Shown piece after piece: positions 1 to 9,544 of a DNA stretch of 64,000 nucleotides (the stretch's first letter is position 1; every line of letters starts with the position of its first letter). This stretch comes from an uncultured Polaribacter sp. (lineage in GTDB: Bacteria > Bacteroidota > Bacteroidia > Flavobacteriales > Flavobacteriaceae), in NCBI RefSeq assembly GCF_947496195.1, contig NZ_CANMBY010000002.1:1-64000 (forward strand), given 5' to 3'. Both the position numbers and the translations under genes were made by a program. The notes under the pieces are model-generated. The model saw nothing but the letters and a program-made list of their open reading frames with translations. It did no database searches and was not told the origin of the DNA.

Positions 1-1
1 A

Positions 2-163
2 GACATGACAGGTAAAGTAATCTATAAAGGAACAAATGAGTTAACCACTGGTAAAAATGAATTATCATTTAGCTTTACCTCATTAAAAACTGGTATGTAT
101 TTACTTAAAGTAGCTAGTAAACAGAGTAATTATGGTACTTCTAAGTTAATTATAAGAAAGTAA
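2..163 (+). CDS. C-terminal end of a secreted protein with type IX secretion sorting domain (partial)
   Basis: Only the last 53 codons are in the window; the 5' part lies to the left. The visible peptide has the look of a type A T9SS C-terminal sorting domain: a GKVIYKG strand, then NELSFSF, LKTGMYLLKV and a basic KLIIRK end. In Bacteroidota this domain directs export of a protein through the outer membrane by the Por/gliding system and is then removed. The cargo cannot be named from this fragment. A hairpin terminator follows about 115 bases after the stop. Confidence 0.75.
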   Translation, partial: DMTGKVIYKGTNELTTGKNELSFSFTSLKTGMYLLKVASKQSNYGTSKLIIRK

Positions 164-277
164 TATTAAAAAAAATATAGAAAACAGATATATTTCATAT
201 ATTTAAAATAATATAATAAAGAAATCAGTAGTTTAAATAATTTTTAGGGGTATTAATTTAAAACTACTGTACATGGA

Positions 278-302
278 GAGCTGAGAAATCAGCTCTTTTT
301 TT
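278..302 (+). terminator. rho-independent terminator
   Basis: A 7-bp perfect stem (GAGCTGA/TCAGCTC) with a GAAA loop is followed by seven T. It is placed to end the rightward T9SS-cargo gene. Confidence 0.75.
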
Positions 303-310
303 GTTTAATT

Positions 311-343
311 AAAAAACCCAAAGATATTCTCTTTGGGTTTTTT
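311..343. terminator. bidirectional terminator
   Basis: The stem AACCCAAAGA/TCTTTGGGTT is flanked by an A run on the left and a T run on the right, so it works in both directions. On the minus strand it ends the TonB-dependent receptor gene just to its right. Confidence 0.8.
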
Positions 344-363
344 AATTAACTTTTATTGGTATA

Positions 364-2595
364 TTAGAATCTATATTGGAAACCACCATAGATGCCAAAT
401 GGATGACCAGGTCTTAATCCTGCAGGTACTCTTGAAGCTGCATAAGTAACATCGAATAAATTAATTACGTTAGCTGTTAAACCAAATTTTTCATTAATAA
501 AATACTTAGCAGATGCATCTATAATAAAGTTAGATGCTACCAACTCATTTATAGGTATTGTTCCAGAACCAGCCATTGTTCTAAACGCTCCATTATAACG
601 TGCATTTAAGTTTACTTCATATTTTTTGTGCTCAATAGAAAAGCTTGTATTAAATTGATGTTTTGGGATGTATGGTAATTCATCCCCAACAGCAACAGTT
701 CCCCAAATACTATTAGAGCTCCCAAAACTATTTTCAAATTCTGTATTTGTATAAGTATAGCCAAAAGTTATAGGCAAAGACACCTTACTGTTTGCATTAG
801 AAAAATTATAATTTAATAATAACTCTAAACCATTTACAATCACTTCACCAGCATTAAACTGATCAAGTGAACCAGTACCTCCAGTTGCAGCTAAATCGCT
901 TCCTAAAAGGTTTGAATAGTCGTTATAGAAACCAACAATTTCTCCATTTAATTTACCTGCTCTAAAACGTGTTCCTAATTCATAGTTTATACTTTCTTCT
1001 GGTTGTTCTCCAACTTGATTTCCTGGAGGCGAAAATCCTTTATGTATACCTCCAAATAATGAAAAATCATTGTTAAATTGATAATTAGCACCCATTCCAG
1101 GAATAAATACATCAACAGAATTTTCTCTTGTGGCTAAATTAACTCCACTTCTTGTAGTATCGTTTTTTCCATAATCAACTCTTTCTAAAGTTATGTTTTC
1201 ATAACGTACTCCAGGAGTAAAGGTCCAGTTTTTGTATTTTAATTTATAAGTAATGTAGGATGCAAATGCGTTTGCACTACTTATTCTGTTTGCATCTGTT
1301 CCAGGAGTTCCAGCCGTAGTTAAATTTAAAATTCCAGCATTAGAAATACCATATCTATCTACCCATTGAAATCTATCTTCTTCATCATAATGATAACGTA
1401 ATCCAACTTCGATATCATGAAATGCATTCTCTGTATACCAATGATAGTCTAATTTAGTTTGTAATCCTTGTGAATAGTATTTTCTATTATTAGCTTTTAA
1501 AGCAATTGCATCTGGTGCAGAATTTACAGTACCATTTACCACATTATAGTAATCTGAAAAAGTTGTAGGGTCTTCTAAAATATCTGATAAACTTTCTGTA
1601 TTTCCATTTATCGTAACATCATTTAATTTGTACCAGTTTCTTGCAAAATTGTTTCTATAGGCCTGTGTAGTTAATCTTATATTCTCTTTAAAATCAATAG
1701 TATATGTTATTAAATATTGAGAATGATCTGTTGTCATTTTATCATTATTCGAAGAAGGATATCTGTAGAAAGGGTTTGTATCAAAATCATTTTGACTTAA
1801 ACCCAAATATGTCTCATTACCAACTTCATCACTATACTGAAATTTAAATTCTAAACGTTGTTTAATACTTGCATTAGGAAATAATTTAGCACTAATTTTA
1901 GCTACGATATCATTTTTATTGAAGCCTGTGTTTTTTCCACTAGGTAAATGTTTAAATCCATCAGAACCGTAATTTAAATATTCTAGTACATAACCAATAT
2001 TTCCAGAAGTACCACCAATTTTTGCATGCAATTGATTGGTGTTAAAACTTCCATAACTAGCTCTAACACTTCCACTAAATTTAGTAGGAATTTGTGCAGA
2101 AATCATATTAATAGCACCACCAGTTGTAAAAGGTCCATATTGTACTTGGCTACTTCCTTTTAAAACTTCTACAGCTTCCATTCTAGCTATTGTTGGAAAA
2201 TAGTATGCTGAAGAAGAACTATATGGAGCAGGAGCAGCTAAAATTCCATCTTCCATAATTGTAATCTTAGCACTTCTTTGTGGAGAAGTACCTCTTAAAC
2301 TAATATTAGGTCTTAATCCAAAGCCATCTTCTTCATAAAGAGTAACTCCTGGTATAGATTTTAAAACTCTATTTACATCTGTAAAATTAAATTTTTGTAA
2401 TTCTTTCGTTGACAAATAAAAAGCAGAACCAGTTCTGTTTTTAGCAACATATTTGTTACCTAATATTTTGTTTGTAGAAATTATTATTTCGTCTAATTTT
2501 TGAATAGAATCTAACGAATTTTTCTTTTTCTTGTTTTCTTGTGATGATAAACTTATTGTAAATAAGGTAGTTAACAATAATATTGATCTCTTCAT
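364..2595 (-). CDS. FecA-like TonB-dependent outer-membrane receptor
   Basis: An outer-membrane beta-barrel importer powered by TonB, most like the Fe(III)-dicitrate (FecA) group, so the likely substrate is a ferric chelate; the substrate is inferred from overall resemblance. From the ATG at 2595 (743 aa) there is a Sec signal peptide ending SLSSQ, a plug domain at about 35-160 with ISLRGTSPQRSAKITIMEDG and a VEVLKGSSQVQYGP segment, and a barrel ending in an aromatic residue (GGFQYRF). The frame runs 42 bases further upstream to a TTG, but that adds residues ahead of the signal peptide and overlaps the promoter at 2635-2664, so 2595 is preferred. It stands alone, with its own promoter and terminator. 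Confidence 0.85.
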   Translation of the reverse strand: MKRSILLLTTLFTISLSSQENKKKKNSLDSIQKLDEIIISTNKILGNKYVAKNRTGSAFYLSTKELQKFNFTDVNRVLKSIPGVTLYEEDGFGLRPNISLRGTSPQRSAKITIMEDGILAAPAPYSSSSAYYFPTIARMEAVEVLKGSSQVQYGPFTTGGAINMISAQIPTKFSGSVRASYGSFNTNQLHAKIGGTSGNIGYVLEYLNYGSDGFKHLPSGKNTGFNKNDIVAKISAKLFPNASIKQRLEFKFQYSDEVGNETYLGLSQNDFDTNPFYRYPSSNNDKMTTDHSQYLITYTIDFKENIRLTTQAYRNNFARNWYKLNDVTINGNTESLSDILEDPTTFSDYYNVVNGTVNSAPDAIALKANNRKYYSQGLQTKLDYHWYTENAFHDIEVGLRYHYDEEDRFQWVDRYGISNAGILNLTTAGTPGTDANRISSANAFASYITYKLKYKNWTFTPGVRYENITLERVDYGKNDTTRSGVNLATRENSVDVFIPGMGANYQFNNDFSLFGGIHKGFSPPGNQVGEQPEESINYELGTRFRAGKLNGEIVGFYNDYSNLLGSDLAATGGTGSLDQFNAGEVIVNGLELLLNYNFSNANSKVSLPITFGYTYTNTEFENSFGSSNSIWGTVAVGDELPYIPKHQFNTSFSIEHKKYEVNLNARYNGAFRTMAGSGTIPINELVASNFIIDASAKYFINEKFGLTANVINLFDVTYAASRVPAGLRPGHPFGIYGGFQYRF

Positions 2596-2634
2596 TTTAT
2601 TTAGATTAATTTTAAATAGTATGTTTTTCGGGTG

Positions 2635-2664
2635 CAAATATAAAGCCTAAAATAGATTTGACAA
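2635..2664 (-). promoter_or_regulatory. promoter of the FecA-like receptor
   Basis: Read on the minus strand, TTG (2664-2662), 19 bases, then TATATTTG (2642-2635). This is an exact fit to the Bacteroidota -33/-7 pattern (TTG, about 19 bases, TAnnTTTG). Transcription would start near 2630, leaving a leader of about 35 bases before the ATG at 2595. Confidence 0.7.
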
Positions 2665-2841
2665 AGTTTATTTAGAATAAATAAAAATAAAAACTCTTAA
2701 CAGATTCATTCTGAATAAGATGGAATATCGATTTTTTATTGTTAATCAAATTTCGAATTTAAAATGAATCTAAATAATCGATTTTTTTTTAGATATTTTT
2801 AAATTTCTTAGTTAGTTTGTAATTTTATAAAAAAACACAGT

Positions 2842-3561
2842 ATGTTCAATTCTATTAATTTACAAGTAGTTTTAGAGAAGCAAAGAGATAGAAAGTTTAC
2901 AGAACAAAATGTATTAAATTTCTATCAAAAAATTTTTTTAGAAGTAGACAAACAAAGAGAATCTACTTTAAATGAATTAAAAAATACATCTAAAAATACT
3001 CATAATAATTTTGATATCAATAAGATTGAAACAAATGCTATATTTCATATTTCTGATATAAAAAAGTTATGTGCAGATTACAGGCTTAGGTTTTTAGACA
3101 CAGTTTTTTTTAAAGATGAATATCCAGAAGAAGCTATAACTAAAATTCATGAATTAGAAAACTTGCACAATACTACTTTAAGTGGTTTTAAAATTGTTGC
3201 TCCAATTGATGTTTTTAAATTAAGAAAAGCAGATGATCCTTTATTATTTGCACCAATGGGTAATGGTTATTATTATTTAATACATAAATGGGGTAATGAT
3301 GTAAACCCTTTTAGAAAATTAAGATACTGGTCTGTTAAAAATATAGAAAACTTATTAATCTCGATCACACTTTTTAGTATTATTTGTACTGCTTTAACAT
3401 ATCCATTTTTTATTAAAAGAGAACCAGATTTTGGTTATTTGTTAATGTTATTTATGTTTTTCTTCAAAGGTGTAGTAGGTTGTTTTTTCATATTTTTTGG
3501 TGGTTCAGGAAAGAATTTTAGTGAATATTCTTGGCAAAGCCAATATGATAAAATTAGATAA
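2842..3561 (+). CDS. hypothetical membrane protein
   Basis: I do not recognise this 239-aa protein. The first 165 residues are hydrophilic and charged. Two hydrophobic segments follow at about 171-190 and 197-219, with a conspicuous FFFKGVVGCFFIFFGG stretch, so it is probably anchored by its C-terminal third with the N-terminal part in the cytoplasm. No enzyme motif is visible. It lies 75 bases upstream of guaB in the same direction; no terminator is visible between them, but guaB has its own -7 box. Confidence 0.55.
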   Translation: MFNSINLQVVLEKQRDRKFTEQNVLNFYQKIFLEVDKQRESTLNELKNTSKNTHNNFDINKIETNAIFHISDIKKLCADYRLRFLDTVFFKDEYPEEAITKIHELENLHNTTLSGFKIVAPIDVFKLRKADDPLLFAPMGNGYYYLIHKWGNDVNPFRKLRYWSVKNIENLLISITLFSIICTALTYPFFIKREPDFGYLLMLFMFFFKGVVGCFFIFFGGSGKNFSEYSWQSQYDKIR

Positions 3562-3605
3562 CAATAATTTAAAGTCTATCAACATATTAAATCAATTATA
3601 TGTTG

Positions 3606-3636
3606 TAAATTTGTTCGCAATTAAATTTTAATTGCG
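3606..3636 (+). promoter_or_regulatory. guaB -7 box and palindromic 5' leader
   Basis: TAAATTTG at 3606-3613 matches the Bacteroidota -7 element; no TTG lies at the usual -33 distance. From 3616 to 3636 there is a perfect 10-bp inverted repeat (CGCAATTAAA/TTTAATTGCG, 1-base centre) that ends exactly at the guaB ATG. It therefore fills almost the whole predicted leader. Confidence 0.55.
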
Positions 3637-5112
3637 ATGCTTTCACACGAAAACAAAATATTAGGAGAGGGTTTAACCTATGATGATGTACTTTTAGTAC
3701 CAGCTTTCTCTAGAGTTCTACCTAGAGAAGTAAGTATTCAAACCAAATTCACAAGAAATATTACTATTAATGTACCAATAGTTTCAGCAGCTATGGATAC
3801 TGTAACAGAATCTGCTTTAGCCATTGCTATGGCTAGAGAAGGAGGTATAGGTGTGTTACATAAAAATATGACTATTGAGCAACAGGCTTTAGAAGTTAGA
3901 AAAGTTAAGAGAGCAGAAAGTGGAATGATTTTAGACCCTGTTACTTTACCATTAACAGCGGTTGTAGGTGATGCAAATAATAACATGCGTGAGCATAGTA
4001 TTGGTGGTATACCTGTTGTAGATCAAGAAGGTACATTAAAAGGGATTGTAACTAATAGAGATTTACGATTTGAGCATAATCAAGCAAGGCCAATAGTAGA
4101 AGTAATGACAAGTGAAAACTTAATTACAGCATCTGTAGGTACTTCTTTAAAAGATGCAGAAAAAATTCTTCAGAAAAATAAAATTGAAAAACTTTTAATT
4201 GTAGATGATAATTACAAATTAAAAGGATTAATTACATTTAGAGATATAACTAAAGTTACTCAAAAACCAATTGCCAATAAAGATTCTTATGGTAGGTTAA
4301 GAGTTGCTGCAGCAATTGGAGTTACTGGAGATGCTGTTGAAAGGGCAGAGGCTCTTGTAAATGCTGGTGTAGATGCAGTGATTATAGATACAGCACATGG
4401 ACATACAGAAGGTGTTGTAAATGTACTAAGAGAAATTAAATCAAAATTTAAACAATTAGATGTTGTTGTAGGTAACATTGCAACTCCTGAAGCTGCTAAA
4501 TTTTTAGTTGATGCTGGTGCAGATGCTGTTAAAGTTGGAATTGGTCCTGGTTCTATTTGTACTACAAGAGTAGTTGCTGGTGTTGGTTTCCCTCAATTTT
4601 CAGCTGTATTAGAAGTTGCAAATGCCATAAAAGGAACAGGAGTACCTGTTATTGCTGATGGAGGTATTCGTTATACAGGTGATATTCCAAAAGCAATTGC
4701 AGCAGGTGCAGATACTGTAATGTTAGGTTCTCTATTAGCAGGAACAAAAGAATCTCCAGGAGAAACCATTATTTACGAAGGAAGAAAGTTTAAGTCTTAT
4801 AGAGGAATGGGATCTGTTGAAGCCATGAAACAAGGTTCAAAAGATCGTTATTTTCAAGATGTAGAAGATGATATTAAAAAACTTGTTCCAGAAGGAATTG
4901 TAGGAAGAGTTCCTTACAAAGGTGAGTTATTTGAAACCATGCACCAATTTATTGGAGGTTTAAGAGCTGGTATGGGATATTGTGGAGCCAAGGATGTAGA
5001 AACGCTTAAAGAAAATGGAACGTTTATAAGAATTACTTCAAGTGGTATTACAGAAAGTCATCCACATGATGTAGCTATTACCAAAGAAGCTCCTAATTAT
5101 AGTAGAAGATAA
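3637..5112 (+). CDS. guaB: inosine-5'-monophosphate dehydrogenase
   Basis: Catalyses the NAD+-dependent oxidation of IMP to XMP, the committed step to GMP, in the cytoplasm. The 491 aa are full length: TIM barrel with a [11 protein letters not shown] start, two CBS domains at about 95-205, and the catalytic loop [11 protein letters not shown] with the nucleophile Cys308. The ADGG and [13 protein letters not shown] phosphate- and flap-proximal motifs follow, with the RGMGS and GLRAGMGY segments near the end. The CBS pair suggests nucleotide control of the protein. The gene is followed at once by a bidirectional terminator. Confidence 0.97.
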   Translation: MLSHENKILGEGLTYDDVLLVPAFSRVLPREVSIQTKFTRNITINVPIVSAAMDTVTESALAIAMAREGGIGVLHKNMTIEQQALEVRKVKRAESGMILDPVTLPLTAVVGDANNNMREHSIGGIPVVDQEGTLKGIVTNRDLRFEHNQARPIVEVMTSENLITASVGTSLKDAEKILQKNKIEKLLIVDDNYKLKGLITFRDITKVTQKPIANKDSYGRLRVAAAIGVTGDAVERAEALVNAGVDAVIIDTAHGHTEGVVNVLREIKSKFKQLDVVVGNIATPEAAKFLVDAGADAVKVGIGPGSICTTRVVAGVGFPQFSAVLEVANAIKGTGVPVIADGGIRYTGDIPKAIAAGADTVMLGSLLAGTKESPGETIIYEGRKFKSYRGMGSVEAMKQGSKDRYFQDVEDDIKKLVPEGIVGRVPYKGELFETMHQFIGGLRAGMGYCGAKDVETLKENGTFIRITSSGITESHPHDVAITKEAPNYSRR

Positions 5113-5120
5113 ATTAAGTA

Positions 5121-5152
5121 AAAAAAGCCAGCAAATTTGCTGGCTTTTTTTT
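5121..5152. terminator. bidirectional terminator between guaB and the transglycosylase gene
   Basis: A perfect stem AGCCAGCAAA/TTTGCTGGCT is preceded by an A run and followed by eight T. The two converging genes end on either side of it. Confidence 0.9.
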
Positions 5153-6068
5153 ATTTAATTGGAATTTTTATTTCGTATAACTTTCTACTCTTATTATTTA
5201 ATTTGTTTTCTCTTAACCAAGGATTATGAATTTTAAATTCTTTATATGTTAATCCATATCCTTTAGCAAAAGAAGTAATATTAGAAATTGCAGTGTCTAC
5301 TTTTACTGTATATGTTTTTGGTAATGTATATAAATCTTTTTCCTCTAACAAAAAACCATATTTTTTAGGGTTATTAATAATTTCTTTTAAAGCTAAAATT
5401 CTAAATACATACCTTTCTGTTTCATCTGGTAAAAGCGCATCATAATAATTAGAAACTTGTTGTGTTTCTAATCTTTTAGCTACTCCATAATTACCTGCAT
5501 TATAAGCAGCAGCAGCTAAAGTCCAACTTCCAAAACGTTCTTTAGATTTTATTAAATACTCTGCAGCAACTTTTGTAGATTTTTCAATATGATAACGTTC
5601 ATCTACATTATTATTAATTTCAAGACCAAATTCTCTACCTGTTTTTTTCATAAAATGCCACATTCCTGCAGCTCCTGCTGTAGAAGTTTCATCTGTAAAT
5701 CCACTTTCTGCTAAAGCAAGAAATTTAAAATCATCTGGTAAACCATATTTTTTTAGTAATGGCTCTATAATTGGAAAATATTTGTTAGCTCGTTTCATTA
5801 ATAGCAAACCATTAGATTGCCAGTAAGTATTTACTAACAATTCTCTATCCATACGTTCTTTTACATCAGGAATTTCTAAAGGAACTCTTTCTCCGGCTAA
5901 ATTTATATTTTTAGGTAAGTCAAGAGCTTTTATTTTATAATCTTCATGTGTATTTGTTTGATCATTATCATTTATAACATCAACTTTATCTGGGCTTACA
6001 GCATTATAAAATAAAATGGAAACAATTACTACAGCAATTATATTTATGTAGTGTAAAGGTTTTTTCAT
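5151..6068 (-). CDS. membrane-anchored lytic transglycosylase (MltD-like SLT domain)
   Basis: Cleaves the MurNAc-GlcNAc bond in peptidoglycan with 1,6-anhydro formation, for wall remodelling. The 305 aa contain an N-terminal hydrophobic anchor (about 8-22), a goose-lysozyme-type SLT domain at about 95-225 with the catalytic glutamate in LALAESGF (Glu121), then AAGMWHFM and AAAAYNAGNYGV motifs. A short C-terminal tail (about 250-305) looks like a degenerate LysM-type unit (YTVKVDTAISNITSFAKGYG). It is shorter than E. coli MltD, which has two clear LysM repeats. Single gene. Confidence 0.88.
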   Translation of the reverse strand: MKKPLHYINIIAVVIVSILFYNAVSPDKVDVINDNDQTNTHEDYKIKALDLPKNINLAGERVPLEIPDVKERMDRELLVNTYWQSNGLLLMKRANKYFPIIEPLLKKYGLPDDFKFLALAESGFTDETSTAGAAGMWHFMKKTGREFGLEINNNVDERYHIEKSTKVAAEYLIKSKERFGSWTLAAAAYNAGNYGVAKRLETQQVSNYYDALLPDETERYVFRILALKEIINNPKKYGFLLEEKDLYTLPKTYTVKVDTAISNITSFAKGYGLTYKEFKIHNPWLRENKLNNKSRKLYEIKIPIK

Positions 6069-6110
6069 AGGTGTTTATATTATTATTTAAAAGTAAGTAT
6101 AATATCGAAA

Positions 6111-6770
6111 TTATGTAGTTAAAGTCGTGTGAATTATTTCAGATATTTTTTTAGCTTTTGTGATAATCATAACATGAGTTCCATTTTCGATTTCTATAAA
6201 ATTACTAATATTTTGAACAGGAAAAACATGATCTTTAGTACCATGTATATGAATTGTATTTGGCAAGGGTTCTTCTTGTTGCCAATGCAAAACATTATGA
6301 ATAGACCATTTCAAATAGGTTTCATTTCTTTCAGATAAATATTTTTTATAAATTTTAGCTCTCTTTTTAAGTGATTTACCAAGAAAAAATTTAGCATAAT
6401 CCTCAAAATTAATTACTAATTTAGTAGGGAATAGCTTATACAACTTACTCATACTAGCAACTTTAAATCTTTTTGGAAACTCATGATGAGTTTTAACACT
6501 AGAAATAAGTATAATTTTTTTTACATCTAAAAATTTACTCATTTCTTGAACCATAATACCACCAAAAGAAACACCAACTAAGACACATTTTTTATGTTCA
6601 ATTTTATCACACATTCTCATTGAGTAATTAGTAATAGTTTCTTCTAAGGCTAGTGGCTTAATCCATTGTAAAAGATGAAGCTCATATAGGCTTTTATCAA
6701 GATTAATATTTTCAAAAATTTCTGGTCCAGCAGCCAAACCAGGCATAAAGTAGATATGTGTTTTTGTCAT
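6111..6770 (-). CDS. alpha/beta hydrolase
   Basis: A 219-aa cytoplasmic alpha/beta-hydrolase fold protein without a signal peptide. The nucleophile elbow GVSFGG gives Ser68. The likely acid and histidine are in HIHGTKDHVFP and ENGTHVMI near the C terminus, completing a catalytic triad. The FMPGLAAGPEIF start gives the oxyanion-hole loop. The substrate is unknown. It lies between the transglycosylase and mtaB, all leftward, with gaps of 42 and 47 bases, so one transcript is possible. Confidence 0.75.
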   Translation of the reverse strand: MTKTHIYFMPGLAAGPEIFENINLDKSLYELHLLQWIKPLALEETITNYSMRMCDKIEHKKCVLVGVSFGGIMVQEMSKFLDVKKIILISSVKTHHEFPKRFKVASMSKLYKLFPTKLVINFEDYAKFFLGKSLKKRAKIYKKYLSERNETYLKWSIHNVLHWQQEEPLPNTIHIHGTKDHVFPVQNISNFIEIENGTHVMIITKAKKISEIIHTTLTT

Positions 6771-6817
6771 TTATTTTAAATGTTTTGCAAATACAATATT
6801 GCAAATTTTATACCAAT

Positions 6818-8152
6818 TTATACAATAACTGATTGTTTTACAAAATCAAATCTAACTAAACCATCAGAATCAATTTCTGTAAGTTTAATGGTATGTAGGG
6901 TATTCACTAAATCAGGATTCCATGGAGTTTTTACTTTCACATAATTTTCTGTAAAACCGTTAATATATCCTTCTTTATTTTCACTTTCAAAAAGAACAGT
7001 TAAGGTATTGCCTAATTGACTTTCATAAAAAGCTCTACGTTTTTTTACAGATAAGCCACGTAACATTTTACTGCGTTTTGCACGTATTTTTTTAGGAACA
7101 ACACCTTCCATTTCTACAGCTTCTGTATTTGGTCTTTCAGAATATGTAAAAACGTGTAAATACGAAATATCTAAATCATTTAAATAGTTATAAGTTTCTA
7201 AAAATAACTCGTCTGTTTCTCCTGGAAAACCAACAATAACATCAACTCCAATGCAAGCATTTGGCATTACTTCTTTAATTTTAGAAACTCTATCTGTATA
7301 TACTTTTCTTAAGTACCTTCTTTTCATTTTCTTTAAAAGCTCATCACTTCCAGATTGTAATGGTATATGAAAATGTGGCACAAAAGAGTTAGATGTAGCA
7401 ACAAAATCTATAGTTTCATCTTTAAGTAAATTAGGCTCAATAGAAGAAATTCTTAATCTATGAATCCCATCAACTTTATCTAATTCTTTAACTAATTCTA
7501 AAAATGTATGTTCGTGTTTTTTATTTCCAAATTCACCTTTTCCATAATCACCAATATTAACACCAGTTAACACAATTTCTTTAATACCTTTAGAAGAAAT
7601 TTCTTTAGCATTATGAATCACGTTTTCTAAAGTATCGCTTCTAGAAATACCTCTAGCTAAAGGAATTGTACAGTAAGTACATTTGTAATCACAACCATCT
7701 TGTACCTTTAAAAAAGCACGAGTTCTATCTCCTATAGAGTAAGAACCTACATAAAAGTCTGCATCAGAAATTTCACAAGAATGGACTTCTCCAATATCAT
7801 TTTTAGATAAATCATTAATATAACTGGTTACATTAAATTTTTCTGTTGCACCTAACACTAAATCTACACCATCAACAGCTGCTAATTCTTCAGGTTTTAA
7901 TTGCGCGTAACATCCTACAGCAATTAAAAAAGCATCTTCATTCTTTTTTAATGCTTGTTTTACAATCGTTTTAAAGCGTTTGTCTGCATTATCTGTAACA
8001 GAACAAGTATTTATTACATAAATATCTGCTGAATCTTCAAACTCAACTCTTTTAAAACCTTCATTTGTAAAGTTTCGAGCAATAGTAGAAGTTTCAGAAA
8101 AGTTTAATTTACATCCTAAAGTATAAAAAGCTACTTTTTTCTCATCCATCAT
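6818..8152 (-). CDS. mtaB: tRNA t6A37 methylthiotransferase
   Basis: A radical-SAM methylthiotransferase that converts t6A to ms2t6A at position 37 of ANN-decoding tRNAs. The 444 aa follow the MiaB/RimO/MtaB plan: UPF0004 N-terminal domain with three cluster cysteines (14, 50, 81), the radical-SAM CxxxCxxC at 154-161 (CDYKCTYC), and a C-terminal TRAM domain. I assign MtaB rather than MiaB from the TLGCKLNFSE start and GVNIGDYG motif. Two methionines open the frame at 8152 and 8149; either could be used. The -7-like box TACTTTTG (minus strand, 8180-8173) lies 20 bases upstream. Confidence 0.9.
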   Translation of the reverse strand: MMDEKKVAFYTLGCKLNFSETSTIARNFTNEGFKRVEFEDSADIYVINTCSVTDNADKRFKTIVKQALKKNEDAFLIAVGCYAQLKPEELAAVDGVDLVLGATEKFNVTSYINDLSKNDIGEVHSCEISDADFYVGSYSIGDRTRAFLKVQDGCDYKCTYCTIPLARGISRSDTLENVIHNAKEISSKGIKEIVLTGVNIGDYGKGEFGNKKHEHTFLELVKELDKVDGIHRLRISSIEPNLLKDETIDFVATSNSFVPHFHIPLQSGSDELLKKMKRRYLRKVYTDRVSKIKEVMPNACIGVDVIVGFPGETDELFLETYNYLNDLDISYLHVFTYSERPNTEAVEMEGVVPKKIRAKRSKMLRGLSVKKRRAFYESQLGNTLTVLFESENKEGYINGFTENYVKVKTPWNPDLVNTLHTIKLTEIDSDGLVRFDFVKQSVIV

Positions 8153-8191
8153 TAATGTATCTTTAGCACTTGCAAAAGTAGTATATTATTC

Positions 8192-8686
8192 ATGATTTTT
8201 GAAACAGAAAGGCTAATAGTTAGAAAGTTAACAGTAAATGATTTAGCTTCTTTTCACAATTTAGAAAGCAACCCTAATGTGTTGCGTTTTGCAGATGGTG
8301 AAGTAAAATCTTTAAGAGAAAATAAAAAAGAATTAAGTTTATTAATAAATAAATATGATATTCTTGATAATGATTTTTGGATTTACGCTATAGAAAGAAA
8401 AACTGATTCTATATTTATTGGAACAGTTGCTTTTGTAAAAGATGATAAAGATGATGAAATAGGATATCGTTTTATTGAAGATTTTTGGGGAAAAGGATAT
8501 GGTTTAGAAATTTGTAATGGTATTTTACAATACACAAAGCTGATAGGTAAAAATAAATTAATTGGTTATGTAGTTGAAGATAATGTAGCCTCTTTAAAAA
8601 TCTTAGAAAAAGTTGGTTTTAAAAAAGTGAATACTTTTACTAATAAACAAAATCAGAAAGAAATAAAATATCAAATAATATTATGA
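8192..8686 (+). CDS. GNAT N-acetyltransferase (RimJ/RimL type)
   Basis: A 164-aa acetyl-CoA-dependent acetyltransferase. It begins with the ETERLIVRKLTVND motif of the RimJ/RimL group, has the acetyl-CoA pyrophosphate loop FWGKGYG at 98-104, and the closing NVASLKILEKVGF helix. Typical acceptors are ribosomal protein or other N-terminal amines, but the acceptor here is unknown. It is divergent from mtaB (39 bases between starts) and overlaps the next gene by 4 bases (ATGA), so it opens a translationally coupled run of four genes. Confidence 0.85.
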   Translation: MIFETERLIVRKLTVNDLASFHNLESNPNVLRFADGEVKSLRENKKELSLLINKYDILDNDFWIYAIERKTDSIFIGTVAFVKDDKDDEIGYRFIEDFWGKGYGLEICNGILQYTKLIGKNKLIGYVVEDNVASLKILEKVGFKKVNTFTNKQNQKEIKYQIIL

Positions 8687-9000
8687 TAGTAGACCATTTA
8701 GAGCCTCCTTATTATGCTGTTATTTTTTCTACAATTACAAATGAAAATCTAGATGGTTATCTTGAAACAGCAGAAAGAATGGAAGAATTAGCAAGAGAAC
8801 AAAATGGATTTTTAGGAATAGAATCTGCAAGAAAAGAAATTGGAATTACAGTTTCTTATTGGCAAAATTTAGATGATATATCAGCTTGGAAAAACAACAT
8901 TGAGCATACAGAAGCTAGAAATTTAGGAAGAGAGAAGTGGTATAAAAAATACCAACTAAGAATATGCAAAGTAGAAAGAGAATATGGATTTGAAAAATAA
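8683..9000 (+). CDS. antibiotic biosynthesis monooxygenase (ABM) domain protein
   Basis: A 105-aa protein of the small dimeric alpha+beta barrel ABM family. Family features visible are YAVIFSTITNE, the central EQNGFLGIESAR segment, SYWQNLDDISAWKNN and the final HTEARNLGREKWYKKY helix. Family members include heme-degrading and quinol monooxygenases, but many have no known substrate, so no reaction is claimed. The start overlaps the stop of the acetyltransferase gene and it is 3 bases ahead of the DUF4442 gene. Confidence 0.82.
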   Translation: MIVDHLEPPYYAVIFSTITNENLDGYLETAERMEELAREQNGFLGIESARKEIGITVSYWQNLDDISAWKNNIEHTEARNLGREKWYKKYQLRICKVEREYGFEK

Positions 9001-9003
9001 TAT

Positions 9004-9540
9004 ATGTACGCTAAACTTCAGGCTATAGCTGAGAAATTCATCAGTAAAAAGAACATTTATAAATACGGATTTAATTATTCTCCAATGTATAGAAGATCTA
9101 CAGGAAGAGTAATTTTTGTTTCTGAAAATTTACATAAAGTAATAGTTCGTATTAAACTAAGTTACAAGAATAGTAATTATGTTGGCTCTATATTTGGTGG
9201 TAGTTTATTGTCTGCTTCAGATCCCATTTTTATGATTCAATTACTTAATATTTTAGGTAATTCTTATGTAGTTTGGGATAAAGCTACTACTATAAGATTT
9301 AAAAAACCTGCAAAAGAACATTGCTTTATAGATTTTACTTTTACTTGTGAAGAAATAGAGGATATTAAAAAACAAGTAAAAGAAAATAACAAAATAGACA
9401 TTGTAAAAAATATACAAATTACAAACAAAGATAAATCTTTTGTTTTTGCTGAAATAGATAAAACAATTTATATTGCTGATAAAGAGTATTATAAATTAAA
9501 AAGAAAGAATAAAAGCTCTACATTAATATCTAGCTATTAG
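9004..9540 (+). CDS. DUF4442 (hotdog-fold) protein
   Basis: A 178-aa cytoplasmic protein of the DUF4442 family, related to hotdog-fold thioesterases. Supporting segments are the RSTGRVIFVSENLHKV start, NYVGSIFGGSLLSASDPIF and YVVWDKATTIRFKKPA. Hotdog relatives act on acyl-CoA or acyl-ACP; this one is uncharacterised. It is tightly packed between the ABM gene and an FAD reductase (4-base gap), which fits a role in fatty-acid or isoprenoid metabolism by association only. Confidence 0.72.
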   Translation: MYAKLQAIAEKFISKKNIYKYGFNYSPMYRRSTGRVIFVSENLHKVIVRIKLSYKNSNYVGSIFGGSLLSASDPIFMIQLLNILGNSYVVWDKATTIRFKKPAKEHCFIDFTFTCEEIEDIKKQVKENNKIDIVKNIQITNKDKSFVFAEIDKTIYIADKEYYKLKRKNKSSTLISSY

Positions 9541-9544
9541 CTTT

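Noticed and set aside
2726-2787. ATCGATTTTTT direct repeat upstream of the gene at 2842
   Set aside because: Low-complexity AT-rich sequence with no promoter context; likely chance.
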